From NCBI GenBank assembly GCA_015075445.1, contig JABTUJ010000020.1, positions 85,899 through 149,898 of the forward strand: a stretch of DNA of 64,000 bases. The letters are read 5' to 3'. The notes beneath the pieces were generated by a model. That model ran no database searches and had not been told where the DNA came from. It saw only the letters and a list, made by a program, of their open reading frames with translations. A program made the translations under genes and the position numbers. This document shows, in pieces, positions 56,772-63,960 of this stretch (within the stretch, counting starts at the first letter, position 1; each line of letters begins with the position of its first letter). This stretch comes from Verrucomicrobiales bacterium. GTDB lineage: Bacteria > Verrucomicrobiota > Verrucomicrobiia > Limisphaerales > J093.

Positions 56772-58559
56772 TTACCGCGCGGCGTCAGGCGGGCGGGGCA
56801 CCTGGCCGGGCCGGGAAAGGTAGTAGATCAGGTCGCGGAATGCCTGGTCGCTCAAGCCCTCGAGCAGGCCTTCGGGCATCATGCTCAGCGAGCTGCGGAC
56901 CTCCTGCGCGATGTCCTCACGCAGGATCGTGACCAGTTCGTTCGCCGTCTGGAGCACGACCACCCGATCGTCCCTGGACTTCACGATGCCCGAGAGGATG
57001 CGCCCGTCGTGGGTCTCGATCTCGGTGGCCTGATACTCGTTGGGGATGACGGCGTTGGGGTCAAGGATCGTCTCCAGCAGGTAGTTCAGGTCGCTGCGGT
57101 TGGCGCCGGTGATGTTGGGGCCGACCAGCCCGCCCTCGTCAAACAGCACATGACATTGCGCGCAGATGCGGTCGAACACTTCCCGTCCGCGCGAGGCGTT
57201 CCCCGGCTGGGAACCGCCCTGGTGGTAGAGGTTCCGGAAGCGCGCGATCTCGGCCTGCTTGTCGGCGCTGGCCTCGCGGGCGACGCCGTAGAGCCGGGTC
57301 AACTCCGCCTGCAACGGCTCGTCCTTGTGGCTGCGAAGCTGGCGCACGAGCTCGGCCGTGAGGTCCTGGGTTGGCACCCGGCCGGCATCCACCGCCGCCA
57401 GCAAGGCGCGCGCGTAGGCGACGCGGGAAACCAGCGTGCCCAGGGCGTCACGCTTCTGTCCGCCGTCCAGTTCGGCATAGACCGCGAGGATTGCGCCCGG
57501 CGTTCGGGGATCGTTGTAGGTGGCTAATGCCCGCAACGCCGCGGCGCGCAACGCAGGGTGGCCCAGCAGATCCAGCAGCCGATCGGGCAGGTGGGCATCG
57601 CGCACGCGCAGCAGCGCGTCCAACGCGGCGCGACGGACACCGGCGGGCGCCGCAGCGTCGCCAAGCGCCTGGCGCAACGTGGCCAGGGCGGCCGGGCTGC
57701 CGAACGTGAGGGACAAGGTCTGCGCGAGCGTGCGGATGTCGGCCCGCGTGCTGGCGCCAAGCCTGGCCTCCACTGCGTCCCAGCCGGTGGGCATCGGCAC
57801 ATGCCGTTCGCCTCGAAGGGCGGCTTCGAGGCCCGTGAGCATCGCCCGCTGGCGCGTGGGATCCTCGAGCGCCCCCAGCCGGGTCGCCACCAGATGGCGC
57901 GCCTCGGGCGTGCCCAGCGACGCGATGCGGCGGGTGGTGAACTCGAGGATGCGGGGCAGTGGCGTTGCCAGCGCGGCCGCGAGCGCCTCGGGCGGATGAT
58001 CGGCCACCCACGGCTCCATCGCGAACCACACCATGAGCGGCAGGTTGTGGTCGTCACGATCTTCCGCGCGCGTCAACAACCCCCGCACCATGTCGGCGCG
58101 CACGCTCTCGTTGGGCGCCCGTTGCGCCGCGGCGGCGAGATAGAGTCGAACCAGCGGTGAGGGATCGGTCGCCGCCAGACGACCCGGCGTGGGATCGGCG
58201 GGCAACCCCGCCTCCGCCGCCTCGCCGAGGAGGCGCTGCAGGTTCTCGACGCTTTCGAAGGCCAGTTGGAGCGTCCACGCGCGAGTCCATTCGTCGTCGG
58301 ATCGCAGTCCGTCCCGGGCGGTCCGCGCGTCGAGGCCGCCGGTGACGTGGAGCGTCCACAGGGCTCGCAGCCGCGCGGGCGTGTCCGGAGCATCGCCCCA
58401 CTGCCGGCGCAACGTGTCGTGCAGCGCCGGCGGCAGGCCGCGTTCGTGCGCGCGGGCCTGCAGGAGGCGCCGGGCGTGCCGGCTGAGAAACTCGTTCTTC
58501 GACGCCACCAGCGAGACGAGTTCCGCGTCGCTGGATCGCGCCAGGTCCAACCGGGTCAC
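56772..58559 (-). CDS. PVC-type HEAT-repeat/cytochrome c protein, C-terminal half of a split gene
   Basis: A 595-residue product starting at GTG 58,559, which overlaps the stop of the N-terminal half (GTGA). It begins LDLARSSDAELVSLVASKNEF and continues with HEAT-like helical repeats. It ends with a cytochrome c domain (GREVFDRICAQCHVLFDEGG; CxxCH haem site) and a small beta domain (YQATEIETHDGRILSGIV). In full-length relatives this follows the dehydrogenase propeller in one chain. The C-terminal half has no signal peptide of its own, so as drawn it would not reach the periplasm unless the two ORFs are really one. Confidence 0.78.
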   Translation of the reverse strand: MTRLDLARSSDAELVSLVASKNEFLSRHARRLLQARAHERGLPPALHDTLRRQWGDAPDTPARLRALWTLHVTGGLDARTARDGLRSDDEWTRAWTLQLAFESVENLQRLLGEAAEAGLPADPTPGRLAATDPSPLVRLYLAAAAQRAPNESVRADMVRGLLTRAEDRDDHNLPLMVWFAMEPWVADHPPEALAAALATPLPRILEFTTRRIASLGTPEARHLVATRLGALEDPTRQRAMLTGLEAALRGERHVPMPTGWDAVEARLGASTRADIRTLAQTLSLTFGSPAALATLRQALGDAAAPAGVRRAALDALLRVRDAHLPDRLLDLLGHPALRAAALRALATYNDPRTPGAILAVYAELDGGQKRDALGTLVSRVAYARALLAAVDAGRVPTQDLTAELVRQLRSHKDEPLQAELTRLYGVAREASADKQAEIARFRNLYHQGGSQPGNASRGREVFDRICAQCHVLFDEGGLVGPNITGANRSDLNYLLETILDPNAVIPNEYQATEIETHDGRILSGIVKSRDDRVVVLQTANELVTILREDIAQEVRSSLSMMPEGLLEGLSDQAFRDLIYYLSRPGQVPRPPDAAR

Positions 58560-59704
58560 GGGCTCCCGATGAACAGATGACCCCGATACTCAGCCGGCCA
58601 GGACGCCCCCAGGTAACACAGGAGGCCCGCGTGCGCGTGTCCCCCTCCCTGGGCATCGCTCCGGGCGTTGGCCGCGTGCGGCCCCAGGTCGCCGGCCCAG
58701 TGGACGTGGCCGGCGTGGTGCTTGAGGTCGTCGTAAAGGTGCGGGTGCACCGTCTTGCGCTGACCGGGGCGGGCGTAGCGGAGGGTCTCCGCCGCGTTGA
58801 GGGCGTAGTGTTGACCGCCCTGACGCTGGAGACGCGCGCCCTGGATCATGTGCCAGAGATGTGGGATCACGCACATCTCGGCCCAGAGCTGGCCGTACTC
58901 ATCGAAGTCCATCCCCCACGGATTGCTCCCCCCTTCGGTGAAGACCTCGAACACGTGACGCGTGGGATGGTAACGCCAGGCTGCGGCGTCGCACCACTGT
59001 CGTTCGGTGTCGGGCGTGCCGGGCTTGCCCACCAGGCTGGGGCAGAAGACCCCGTGACAACCGTAGAGCCAGCCGTCCGGTCCCCAGGCAAACGTGTTCA
59101 GCGTTTCGTGCGTGTCCGCTTTGTAATCCCAGCCGTCCAGCAGGATCCGCGGATCGCCGGCGGGCCGCGGGTCGTCCCCGTCCGTTACCGGCACAAACAT
59201 CAAATACGGCGCCGCGCCAATCCATACCCCGCCGAAGCCAACCTCCAGCCCGCTGACCAGGTTGAGGTTCTCCAGGAAGACCGTCTTCCGGTCGAAGCGA
59301 TGGTCGCCGTCCGTGTCCTCGAACACCAGAATCCGGTCCGCCCCGCCGAAGATGTCGCGCAACTGACCGGGCGTCGGCTGGCTGCGGTCGGCACCGGGCG
59401 GGCGGTTGTCCGGTGGCGGGTGGCCGCGCCGGACGGGATACGTGTTGCCTTCGGCCACCCAGACGCGCCCGCGCGGGTCCAGGCAGAAAGCGATCGGCTG
59501 CACCACGTCCGGCTCGGCGGCGAAAACGTGCATCCTGAATCCGGGCGGCAGCGTGGCATGGTCGCAGGCCTCCTGCGGGCTCAACCCGGCGAACGGCACG
59601 AGGTCGGCCGGGGGCGCGGCGGCGGCGAGGGACAAACAACCCAGAACCAGGATGGGGCCAGGCCCCAAGCGACAGCAACGCGTCTTAAACTGTACAGCAT
59701 TCAT
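58556..59704 (-). CDS. PVC-type membrane-bound dehydrogenase-like protein, N-terminal half of a split gene
   Basis: A 382-residue product with a signal peptide (ATG 59,704; LVLGCLSLAAAAP) and a beta-propeller dehydrogenase domain: LPPGFRMHVFAAEPDVVQP, RGRVWVAEGNTYP, DGWLYGCHGVF, GGSNPWGMDFDEYGQLW and HLWHMIQGARLQ. It stops right after YRGHLFIGSP. Relatives continue there for roughly 80-120 residues (DG-IDWYD-like segment) before the part that opens the next ORF, so an internal piece seems missing as well as the frame changing. Role inferred from the family: periplasmic oxidation of a sugar or alcohol, passing electrons to the fused cytochrome. Confidence 0.78.
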   Translation of the reverse strand: MNAVQFKTRCCRLGPGPILVLGCLSLAAAAPPADLVPFAGLSPQEACDHATLPPGFRMHVFAAEPDVVQPIAFCLDPRGRVWVAEGNTYPVRRGHPPPDNRPPGADRSQPTPGQLRDIFGGADRILVFEDTDGDHRFDRKTVFLENLNLVSGLEVGFGGVWIGAAPYLMFVPVTDGDDPRPAGDPRILLDGWDYKADTHETLNTFAWGPDGWLYGCHGVFCPSLVGKPGTPDTERQWCDAAAWRYHPTRHVFEVFTEGGSNPWGMDFDEYGQLWAEMCVIPHLWHMIQGARLQRQGGQHYALNAAETLRYARPGQRKTVHPHLYDDLKHHAGHVHWAGDLGPHAANARSDAQGGGHAHAGLLCYLGASWPAEYRGHLFIGSP

Positions 59705-59821
59705 TCTGATGAGTGCGAGAGACTGCGGGAACCTCGTCGCCTCTTCAAGCAGAAGTGCGGGCGGAAACGCTGGCCGGGGCCCGGGCCGCAAGCAGGCAAG
59801 GCGACGCTGCGGTGCCGCCGC

Positions 59822-60346
59822 TTACCCGCGCGTCTGCCAGGGCGTGCCGCCGAGGCTTTCCCAGAGCGGCTTGAGGTCGGGATCGCGTGCGGCGGCTTGC
59901 TTCACGGTGCGTTCATCCAGCGCGAGCGCCCGCTGGAGCCAGGTGCGGGATTCCTGGATACGCCCCAGTTGCGCGCAGTAGCAGGCGAGGTTGTAAGGGA
60001 TGGTCCAGACGGCCGGGAACCGGTTGGCTGCCGGCACCAGTTGGTCGAACGCTTCCTGGGTGCGCCGGGCTTCGTGGAGGGCGAAAGACCGGTGAATCCA
60101 GGCCGTCGGGCGCCGGGGATCGCGCTCGAGCAGGGCGTTGGCGATGGCGACGCACCTTTCCCACTGTTTCGCGCGTGCGCCGAGGTGCCAGCGCGCCTCG
60201 AGCACATCCGGATGAGCAGCGAACTCCGGCGCGATGCGGTCCAGCTCGGCGGCGGCTTCCCGATCGTTGTCCAGCTCGAGCCAGCCTTCGGCGGCCCGGA
60301 GATGATGCCGGTCGGGTGGAAGCAACGGTTGCATCGCCTTGGTCAC
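59822..60346 (-). CDS. TPR-like protein
   Basis: A 174-residue all-helical protein with tetratricopeptide-style repeats: GWLELDNDREAAAELDRI, ARWHLGARAKQWERCVAIA, AWIHRSFALHEARRTQEAF and YNLACYCAQLGRIQESRTW. TPRs mediate protein contacts. No signal peptide is seen. It lies upstream of the split dehydrogenase gene in the same direction (118 bp). Function otherwise unknown. Confidence 0.72.
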   Translation of the reverse strand: MTKAMQPLLPPDRHHLRAAEGWLELDNDREAAAELDRIAPEFAAHPDVLEARWHLGARAKQWERCVAIANALLERDPRRPTAWIHRSFALHEARRTQEAFDQLVPAANRFPAVWTIPYNLACYCAQLGRIQESRTWLQRALALDERTVKQAAARDPDLKPLWESLGGTPWQTRG

Positions 60347-61055
60347 GGCGGAGTCAGGTCCATGAAGGTGTCACTTCAGGTGACGCCGACGGTAAGGTGG
60401 GCGGAGGGAGCGTCAAGGACAGTCGACGTGCGCAATCGGCGGTGTTCGGGAGCGCAGGGTCAACAGCGCTGCCGTGGCCGGCGAGAACGCCCTGATGGGG
60501 CTCCGGGGCGATGCGAACGCCGCGATCGAGGTGAACGCGCCTTAGCGGTGGTGCAGGCCAGGGGCCTGGAACCATCGTAGGCGTAGGCATCGCCCACCTG
60601 CCAGGCCCCCAAGGGACGATCACGGTCAGCGCAGCCCCGGCCTTGGTCGCCGCCTCCGAGGGATCGGTGAAGATGAGGCGTGACCCGCGCGGTCCTGGGA
60701 AGGCGCAGGGCCTGCCGCCGGCAACAAACCGCTTGACCCGGCCTTCCCCGGGGCGGAGCCTTCCCCGCAAGACACAGCACGAAGGCCATGGGTTCGGCCA
60801 CCGCCCAGGAATGCGGCCCTGAGGACGCGCGCGGTTCGTTGCGATCCAGCGTGCGAGGGGGTCCCACTCCGCCCCGGCTCACCGAGCGCACGGTCCGTGG
60901 TGGCGTGATCTGCCCGAGCTCCGCCACGTCACGGGGCGACCCTTCACCCGCCGGCATCCGGGCCCTCGGCGGTTCGCCCACTCCGCCTATCCGGTCAATG
61001 CGACCCCAATGGTTGGTCTTATCTGCTATTCCCGCCGTTCGTCCGCCTATACAGT
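60347..61055. other. Gene-free spacer before the cassette array
   Basis: About 700 bp with no convincing coding sequence. The best minus-strand frame (about 60,354-60,770) is Pro/Arg-rich and resembles nothing I know. GC content is high, unlike parts of the array that follows. No integron integrase gene is present here or elsewhere in the window. Confidence 0.5.
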
Positions 61056-61062
61056 GTTAGCC
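61056..61062 (+). other. Possible R' box upstream of the first cassette
   Basis: GTTAGCC differs by one base from the R' box GTTAGGC at 61,519 and lies 4 bp before the first cassette ATG. The left half of a matching attC site was not found, so this could be the edge of an attI or attC site, or chance. Confidence 0.3.
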
Positions 61063-61066
61063 TGTT

Positions 61067-61405
61067 ATGCCGGACACAGACCCAAACGAGTTCACCGAGC
61101 GTGAGAAGTTCATCCTGAGCTATTACCGTTCGGCCGAGCTTTCCGGCTCACGACGAGTGGCGTTGTACGACATCGCCATTGGCCTCATGTCGATCGCTTG
61201 TATCGTGACATTTCTCGCGAAAGATGAGACCGGATTCGGATTTGTCGGCTACGCATTGGTGATCGGTCGCCTTTTCTATTTGGTCGTTGAGGGAGGTCGT
61301 TGGAATCGGGATTTTCGCAGCATCTTTACCAAGTATGATGCAAAGCTAAGGGCGATGGCTGAGGCACAGCGCAGACCGAAGGGAGCGGCGAATGACGATG
61401 GCTAA
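61067..61405 (+). CDS. Cassette 1: small membrane protein
   Basis: A 112-residue protein with two hydrophobic helices (about residues 33-50 and 55-73: LYDIAIGLMSIACIVTFLA and a GFVGYALVIG segment) and a charged C-terminus. Function unknown. Base composition is clearly more AT-rich than the rest of the window, suggesting foreign origin. The stop codon TAA (61,403-61,405) is part of GCTAAC, the R'' box of the following attC-like site, as in integron cassettes. There is little 5' leader and no obvious ribosome-binding site. Confidence 0.65.
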   Translation: MPDTDPNEFTEREKFILSYYRSAELSGSRRVALYDIAIGLMSIACIVTFLAKDETGFGFVGYALVIGRLFYLVVEGGRWNRDFRSIFTKYDAKLRAMAEAQRRPKGAANDDG

Positions 61406-61525
61406 CCACTCGGTCGAGGCGAACCGCCGCCCCGCTGCTCCGCTCGACGTTGGCAGGCAGTTCGGATCGCCCCTCTCCGCCCGAGCCGGCTTCCCGGCGG
61501 CGGTTGCTTCACCTCATTGTTAGGC
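61401..61525 (+). repeat. attC-like site 1
   Basis: R'' GCTAAC (61,401-61,406) and R' GTTAGGC (61,519-61,525) bound a 125-bp imperfect palindrome. Inner arms GAGGCGAACCGCCGCC (left) and GGCGGCGGTTGCTTCACC (right) pair with unpaired bases in the right arm. The site has the size, ends and architecture of integron attC sites. Its first ~38 bp recur at the window end (63,963 on). Confidence 0.78.
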
Positions 61526-61536
61526 TGCATCGCGCC

Positions 61537-61857
61537 ATGAAAGTGCTGAGGATATTTCTTCTGATGTTCATGGCATTTGTCGTGTTGTTGATGGCAGGTT
61601 GTCCGGGCCTCTACGATTCCAAGCGCCGGTTCTCTTCGCACCGTCAGTTTTACGATGCGCGGCATCAGCATGAGACTGCACCCACAGCAGAGACGCAGCG
61701 AGCGATGGAAGCAGCGCAGAGGCAGTTGGAGGACGCGAAGCGTTTGGACAGACGAGACATCATGTTCTTCGAGGCTTTCATGCTGGGCATTCTCGGAGTT
61801 TCGATATATGCATTCATTCGTGCTGGGAAGAGTGTTCACAAGATTTCAACAGCCTAA
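61537..61857 (+). CDS. Cassette 2: small lipoprotein
   Basis: A 106-residue protein starting 11 bp after attC-like site 1. Signal and lipobox: MKVLRIFLLMFMAF, then VVLLMAGC (Cys about residue 22). A coiled-coil-like middle (TAETQRAMEAAQRQLEDAK) and a C-terminal hydrophobic helix (FMLGILGVSIYAFI) follow. Function unknown. TAA (61,855-61,857) lies within GCCTAAC, the R'' box of the next attC-like site. Confidence 0.65.
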   Translation: MKVLRIFLLMFMAFVVLLMAGCPGLYDSKRRFSSHRQFYDARHQHETAPTAETQRAMEAAQRQLEDAKRLDRRDIMFFEAFMLGILGVSIYAFIRAGKSVHKISTA

Positions 61858-61944
61858 CCATGCGCTGCAGCGAACCCGGCATGGCGTCCTGGTTTGCAAT
61901 TGGAGCGTCCCGAGTGCCGGGTCGCTGAGCTTGGGTCGTTCGGC
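61852..61944 (+). repeat. attC-like site 2
   Basis: R'' GCCTAAC (61,852-61,858) and R' GTTCGGC (61,938-61,944), 93 bp. The left arm GCTGCAGCGAACCCGGC and right arm GCCGGGTCGCTGAGC are complementary except for two extra bases on the left, the extrahelical-base arrangement typical of attC. GCTGAGCTTGGGTCGTT is close to the common 3' end of known attC sites. Confidence 0.82.
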
Positions 61945-61986
61945 AAGAAACCCAACAAGAAAGTGCTTGCGCACTCGGCTTGGCGA

Positions 61987-62005
61987 CGGTATGAAAAGCA
62001 TACCG
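61987..62005. promoter_or_regulatory. Perfect inverted repeat before the brnT-like gene, candidate operator
   Basis: CGGTATG, AAAAG, CATACCG; the right end is 2 bp before the BrnT-like ATG (62,008). BrnA-type antitoxins autorepress their operon, so this is a good candidate binding site (inference). Confidence 0.5.
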
Positions 62006-62007
62006 CG

Positions 62008-62280
62008 ATGGAGTTCGAGTATGATCCGGGGAAAAGCAAGGCCAACGAGGTCAAGCACGGGCTCGACTTCGAGCAGGCCAAGGCACTCTGGTCGGACGAT
62101 GACCGACTGGTCATTCCCGCCCGGAGCGACAGCGAGCCCCGTTGGGCGATGCTGGCCCAGCACGGGGCCAAGGTGTGGGCTGCGTTCTACACCGTTCGTG
62201 AAAGCCGGGTGCGCCTCATTTCGGTGAGGCGGGCGCGCCCTAACGAGAAGGTGATGTATGAAAGCGGAAGAGCTGGATAG
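62008..62280 (+). CDS. brnT: Cassette 3: BrnT-family toxin
   Basis: A 90-residue protein: FEYDPGKSKANEVKHGLDF, QAKALWSDDDRLVIPA, AFYTVRESRVRLISVRRA and a final NEKVMYES. This is the compact RelE-like fold and motif order of BrnT ribonuclease toxins, which cut mRNA and stop translation until bound by BrnA. ATG 62,008 is chosen because FEYDP is the usual N-terminus; the frame upstream runs back into attC-like site 2. It overlaps the antitoxin gene by 23 bp. Confidence 0.82.
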   Translation: MEFEYDPGKSKANEVKHGLDFEQAKALWSDDDRLVIPARSDSEPRWAMLAQHGAKVWAAFYTVRESRVRLISVRRARPNEKVMYESGRAG

Positions 62281-62548
62281 GCTGTTCGATAGTGGGGCGG
62301 AGGACATCCTCCCCTACTTGGACCTTGCCAAGGCCGTGCGTCCCGGTCACGCGGCCAAACGGGTCAATGTGGATTTCCCGCAATGGATGTTGGCCAGGCT
62401 CGACCTCGAGGCAGACCGGCTGGGAGTGCCCAGGCAGTCGCTGATCAAGGTCTGGATTGCCGAGCGGCTCACCCGAACGAAGCAGATGAGATCAGCCGAA
62501 CCATCCGCTCCACCGAACCGCCGCCTCGCATCGCGCTCCCGGATGTGA
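62258..62548 (+). CDS. brnA: Cassette 3: BrnA-like antitoxin with extended C-terminus
   Basis: A 96-residue protein with a ribbon-helix-helix end: KRVNVDFPQWMLARLDLEA, then LGVPRQSLIKVWIAERL, as in CopG/BrnA antitoxins. It neutralises BrnT and represses the operon. The normal end after KVWIAERL plus a few residues is replaced by a tail (RSAEPSAPPNRRLASRS) translated from attC-like site 3. The R'' box there reads GCC GAA C in frame; GCC TAA C would have stopped translation at RSA. Confidence 0.78.
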   Translation: MKAEELDRLFDSGAEDILPYLDLAKAVRPGHAAKRVNVDFPQWMLARLDLEADRLGVPRQSLIKVWIAERLTRTKQMRSAEPSAPPNRRLASRSRM

Positions 62549-62618
62549 CGCCCTTCTCGCACGCGAGGCGCCGGCCAACGTGCGTTCCTGGCGGCGGTCG
62601 GTGAGCTTAGCGTTCGCC
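62495..62618 (+). repeat. attC-like site 3
   Basis: R'' GCCGAAC (62,495-62,501), R' GTTCGCC (62,612-62,618), 124 bp. The inner arms CCACCGAACCGCCGCC and GGCGGCGGTCGGTGAG are complementary with one unpaired base. GGTGAGCTTAGCGTTCGCC is close to the 3' end of site 2. Confidence 0.75.
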
Positions 62619-62638
62619 ATATTTAGATCGCTTGTAGA

Positions 62639-63121
62639 ATGTCAACAGCCTACATCGAAACGAGCGTGCCAAGCTATTACGTGGCCAGGCCTTCGGCTAA
62701 CCTTCTGCAGGCGGCCCGCCAGGCAATAACTCGGAGCTGGTGGGATGGGGGTTGTTCGGGCTTAGACCTCTATACTTCGACGGAAACCACGGAGGAGGCC
62801 GGACGGGGCGATCGCGAGATGGCGGAAGCCCGCCTGCAGCTTCTGAAGGACATTCCACGGCTGGCGATCAACCGGCGGGTGGGGTTGCTGGCTGCCAGGC
62901 TCATTGCCAGGGGGCTCATCCCGGCGGTGGCGGGCTCGGATGCCATCCACATTTCGGTCGCTTCCGTTCACGGCCTGGATTTTCTCGTCACCTGGAACTT
63001 CCGGCACATTGCGAACCCATTTATACGCACTAGATTGGGCGAAGAAGTCGAGGCCTTCGGAGTGCGGTTGCCCGTCATCTGCACGCCCGAGGAACTTGTT
63101 GAAGATCATGGCGACCATTGA
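62639..63121 (+). CDS. Cassette 4: PIN-domain (VapC-like) toxin
   Basis: A 160-residue PIN-domain protein: AYIETSVPSYYVARPS at the N-terminus (first acidic site), TSTETTEEAG (second), GSDAIHISVASVHGLDFLVTW (third) and NFRHIANP. PIN toxins are Mg-dependent ribonucleases paired with small antitoxins. It starts 20 bp after attC-like site 3 and overlaps the next gene by 14 bp, so it forms a module with it. The target RNA is unknown. Confidence 0.8.
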   Translation: MSTAYIETSVPSYYVARPSANLLQAARQAITRSWWDGGCSGLDLYTSTETTEEAGRGDREMAEARLQLLKDIPRLAINRRVGLLAARLIARGLIPAVAGSDAIHISVASVHGLDFLVTWNFRHIANPFIRTRLGEEVEAFGVRLPVICTPEELVEDHGDH

Positions 63122-63359
63122 GATACAAAAGTCGGCCGAGGACTCGGTGATCACGGAGTTGCACCGGCACAAGCGGGCATTGGCGCGGGAGCACGGAGAT
63201 GACATCGCCCGGCTGGTGCGGGCGCTCCAGCAGCGCGAGGCCGGGGATTCCCACGTCTTGGCGGGCCCAAGAGGCGAACCAAGCGGTCCAGCGAACGGGA
63301 GCCAGCCGGTTCGCTCTCGGAGGCATCGAGGCGTTTCTGCGGCTGGCTCCCGTCGCTGA
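63108..63359 (+). CDS. Cassette 4: probable antitoxin partner, extended into attC
   Basis: An 83-residue ORF overlapping the PIN gene: ATIEIQKSAEDSVITELHRH, then KRALAREHGDDIARLVRALQ and REAGDSHVLAGPRG. This helical form is like the small proteins that follow PIN toxins of this type. The sequence after AGPRG (EPSGPANGSQPV and on) comes from attC-like site 4. There the R'' box is GGC GAA C in frame, so a T in place of G would end the protein at RG. Confidence 0.6.
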   Translation: MATIEIQKSAEDSVITELHRHKRALAREHGDDIARLVRALQQREAGDSHVLAGPRGEPSGPANGSQPVRSRRHRGVSAAGSRR

Positions 63360-63373
63360 CCTGATCGCTCGCT
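63273..63373 (+). repeat. attC-like site 4
   Basis: R'' GGCGAAC (63,273-63,279) and a degenerate R' GCTCGCT (63,367-63,373). The arms at 63,291-63,308 and 63,340-63,356 are complementary over 17 bp with a single unpaired A on the left, the best-formed stem of the set. GTCGCTGACCTGATC corresponds to the 3' half of the other sites. Confidence 0.72.
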
Positions 63374-63390
63374 TCATGGAACAGCGGAGG

Positions 63391-63424
63391 CGGTCAATCG
63401 CCGGCCCAACGGCGGCGTTGACCG
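63391..63424. repeat. Short inverted repeat upstream of the antitoxin gene of cassette 5
   Basis: CGGTCAATCGCCG (63,391-63,403) and CGGCGGCGTTGACCG (63,410-63,424) are near-complementary. The position, about 30 bp before the next start codon, fits an operator; a decayed attC piece is also possible. Confidence 0.4.
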
Positions 63425-63454
63425 AGGCGCACGGGGGAGGGAGACTACGGGAGC

Positions 63455-63688
63455 ATGAACGCAGAATTGCCATTGGCGCAAATGACTCTGGCGGAGAAGC
63501 TACGAGCCATGGAGTCCCTATGGGCGGACTTGTCAACCCGGGCCGCGGACGACGTTGTTCCCGCGTGGCACGCCCAGGTTTTGGCAGAGCGGGAACGCCG
63601 GCTTGCGGCCGGCCAGGAGCGCGTAGTGGACTGGGACGAGGCCAAGCGACAATTGCGCCGGGAGCTGCATGAAGGTCCGGGTTCTTGA
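63455..63688 (+). CDS. Cassette 5: addiction-module antitoxin (PF09720-like)
   Basis: A 77-residue protein: MTLAEKLRAMESLWADL, AADDVVPAWHAQVLAER and a C-terminal DWDEAKRQLRREL. This is the pattern of the putative addiction-module component family that pairs with RelE/ParE toxins. GGGAG lies just before ATG 63,455 with wider GGAGGGAG upstream. It overlaps the toxin gene by 20 bp. Confidence 0.8.
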   Translation: MNAELPLAQMTLAEKLRAMESLWADLSTRAADDVVPAWHAQVLAERERRLAAGQERVVDWDEAKRQLRRELHEGPGS

Positions 63689-63959
63689 ATCGGCGCGGGA
63701 GGACCTCCGGGAGGGATACCGATTCTACGAACAGCAGCAGGAGGGGATCGGTGATCACTTTCTGGACATGCTCAGCGCGGACATCGACTCGCTGGCGCTG
63801 TACGGTGGTATCCACGCGACGTGATCGGGTTACCACCGGATGTTGTCGGCGCGATTCCCCTTCGCGGTCTATTACCGGATCGAGCACGGCGCGGTGGTGG
63901 TGCGGGCAGTGCTCGATTGCCGTCGCGATCCTACTTGGATCCAAAAGCGACTGACATGA
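63669..63959 (+). pseudogene. Cassette 5: RelE/ParE-family toxin with premature stop
   Basis: ATG 63,669 opens KVRVLESAREDLREGYRFYEQ, then GIGDHFLDMLSADIDSL, which matches RelE/ParE toxins. TGA at 63,822 interrupts the frame after GGIHAT. The same frame continues SGYHRMLSARFPFAVYYRIEH, then VVVRAVLDCRRDPTWI, to TGA 63,957: the expected C-terminus at normal length (about 96 codons). A single base change from TGA restores it. It could be an inactivated toxin or a sequence error. Confidence 0.72.
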
Positions 63960-63960
63960 G

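Noticed and set aside
60354..60981. Minus-strand genes in the spacer before the cassette array
   Set aside because: Overlapping frames are equally open, Pro/Arg-rich and match no family I know.
60900..61062. attI site or full attC site before the first cassette
   Set aside because: Only one R'-like box was found; no matching left arm and no integrase gene nearby.
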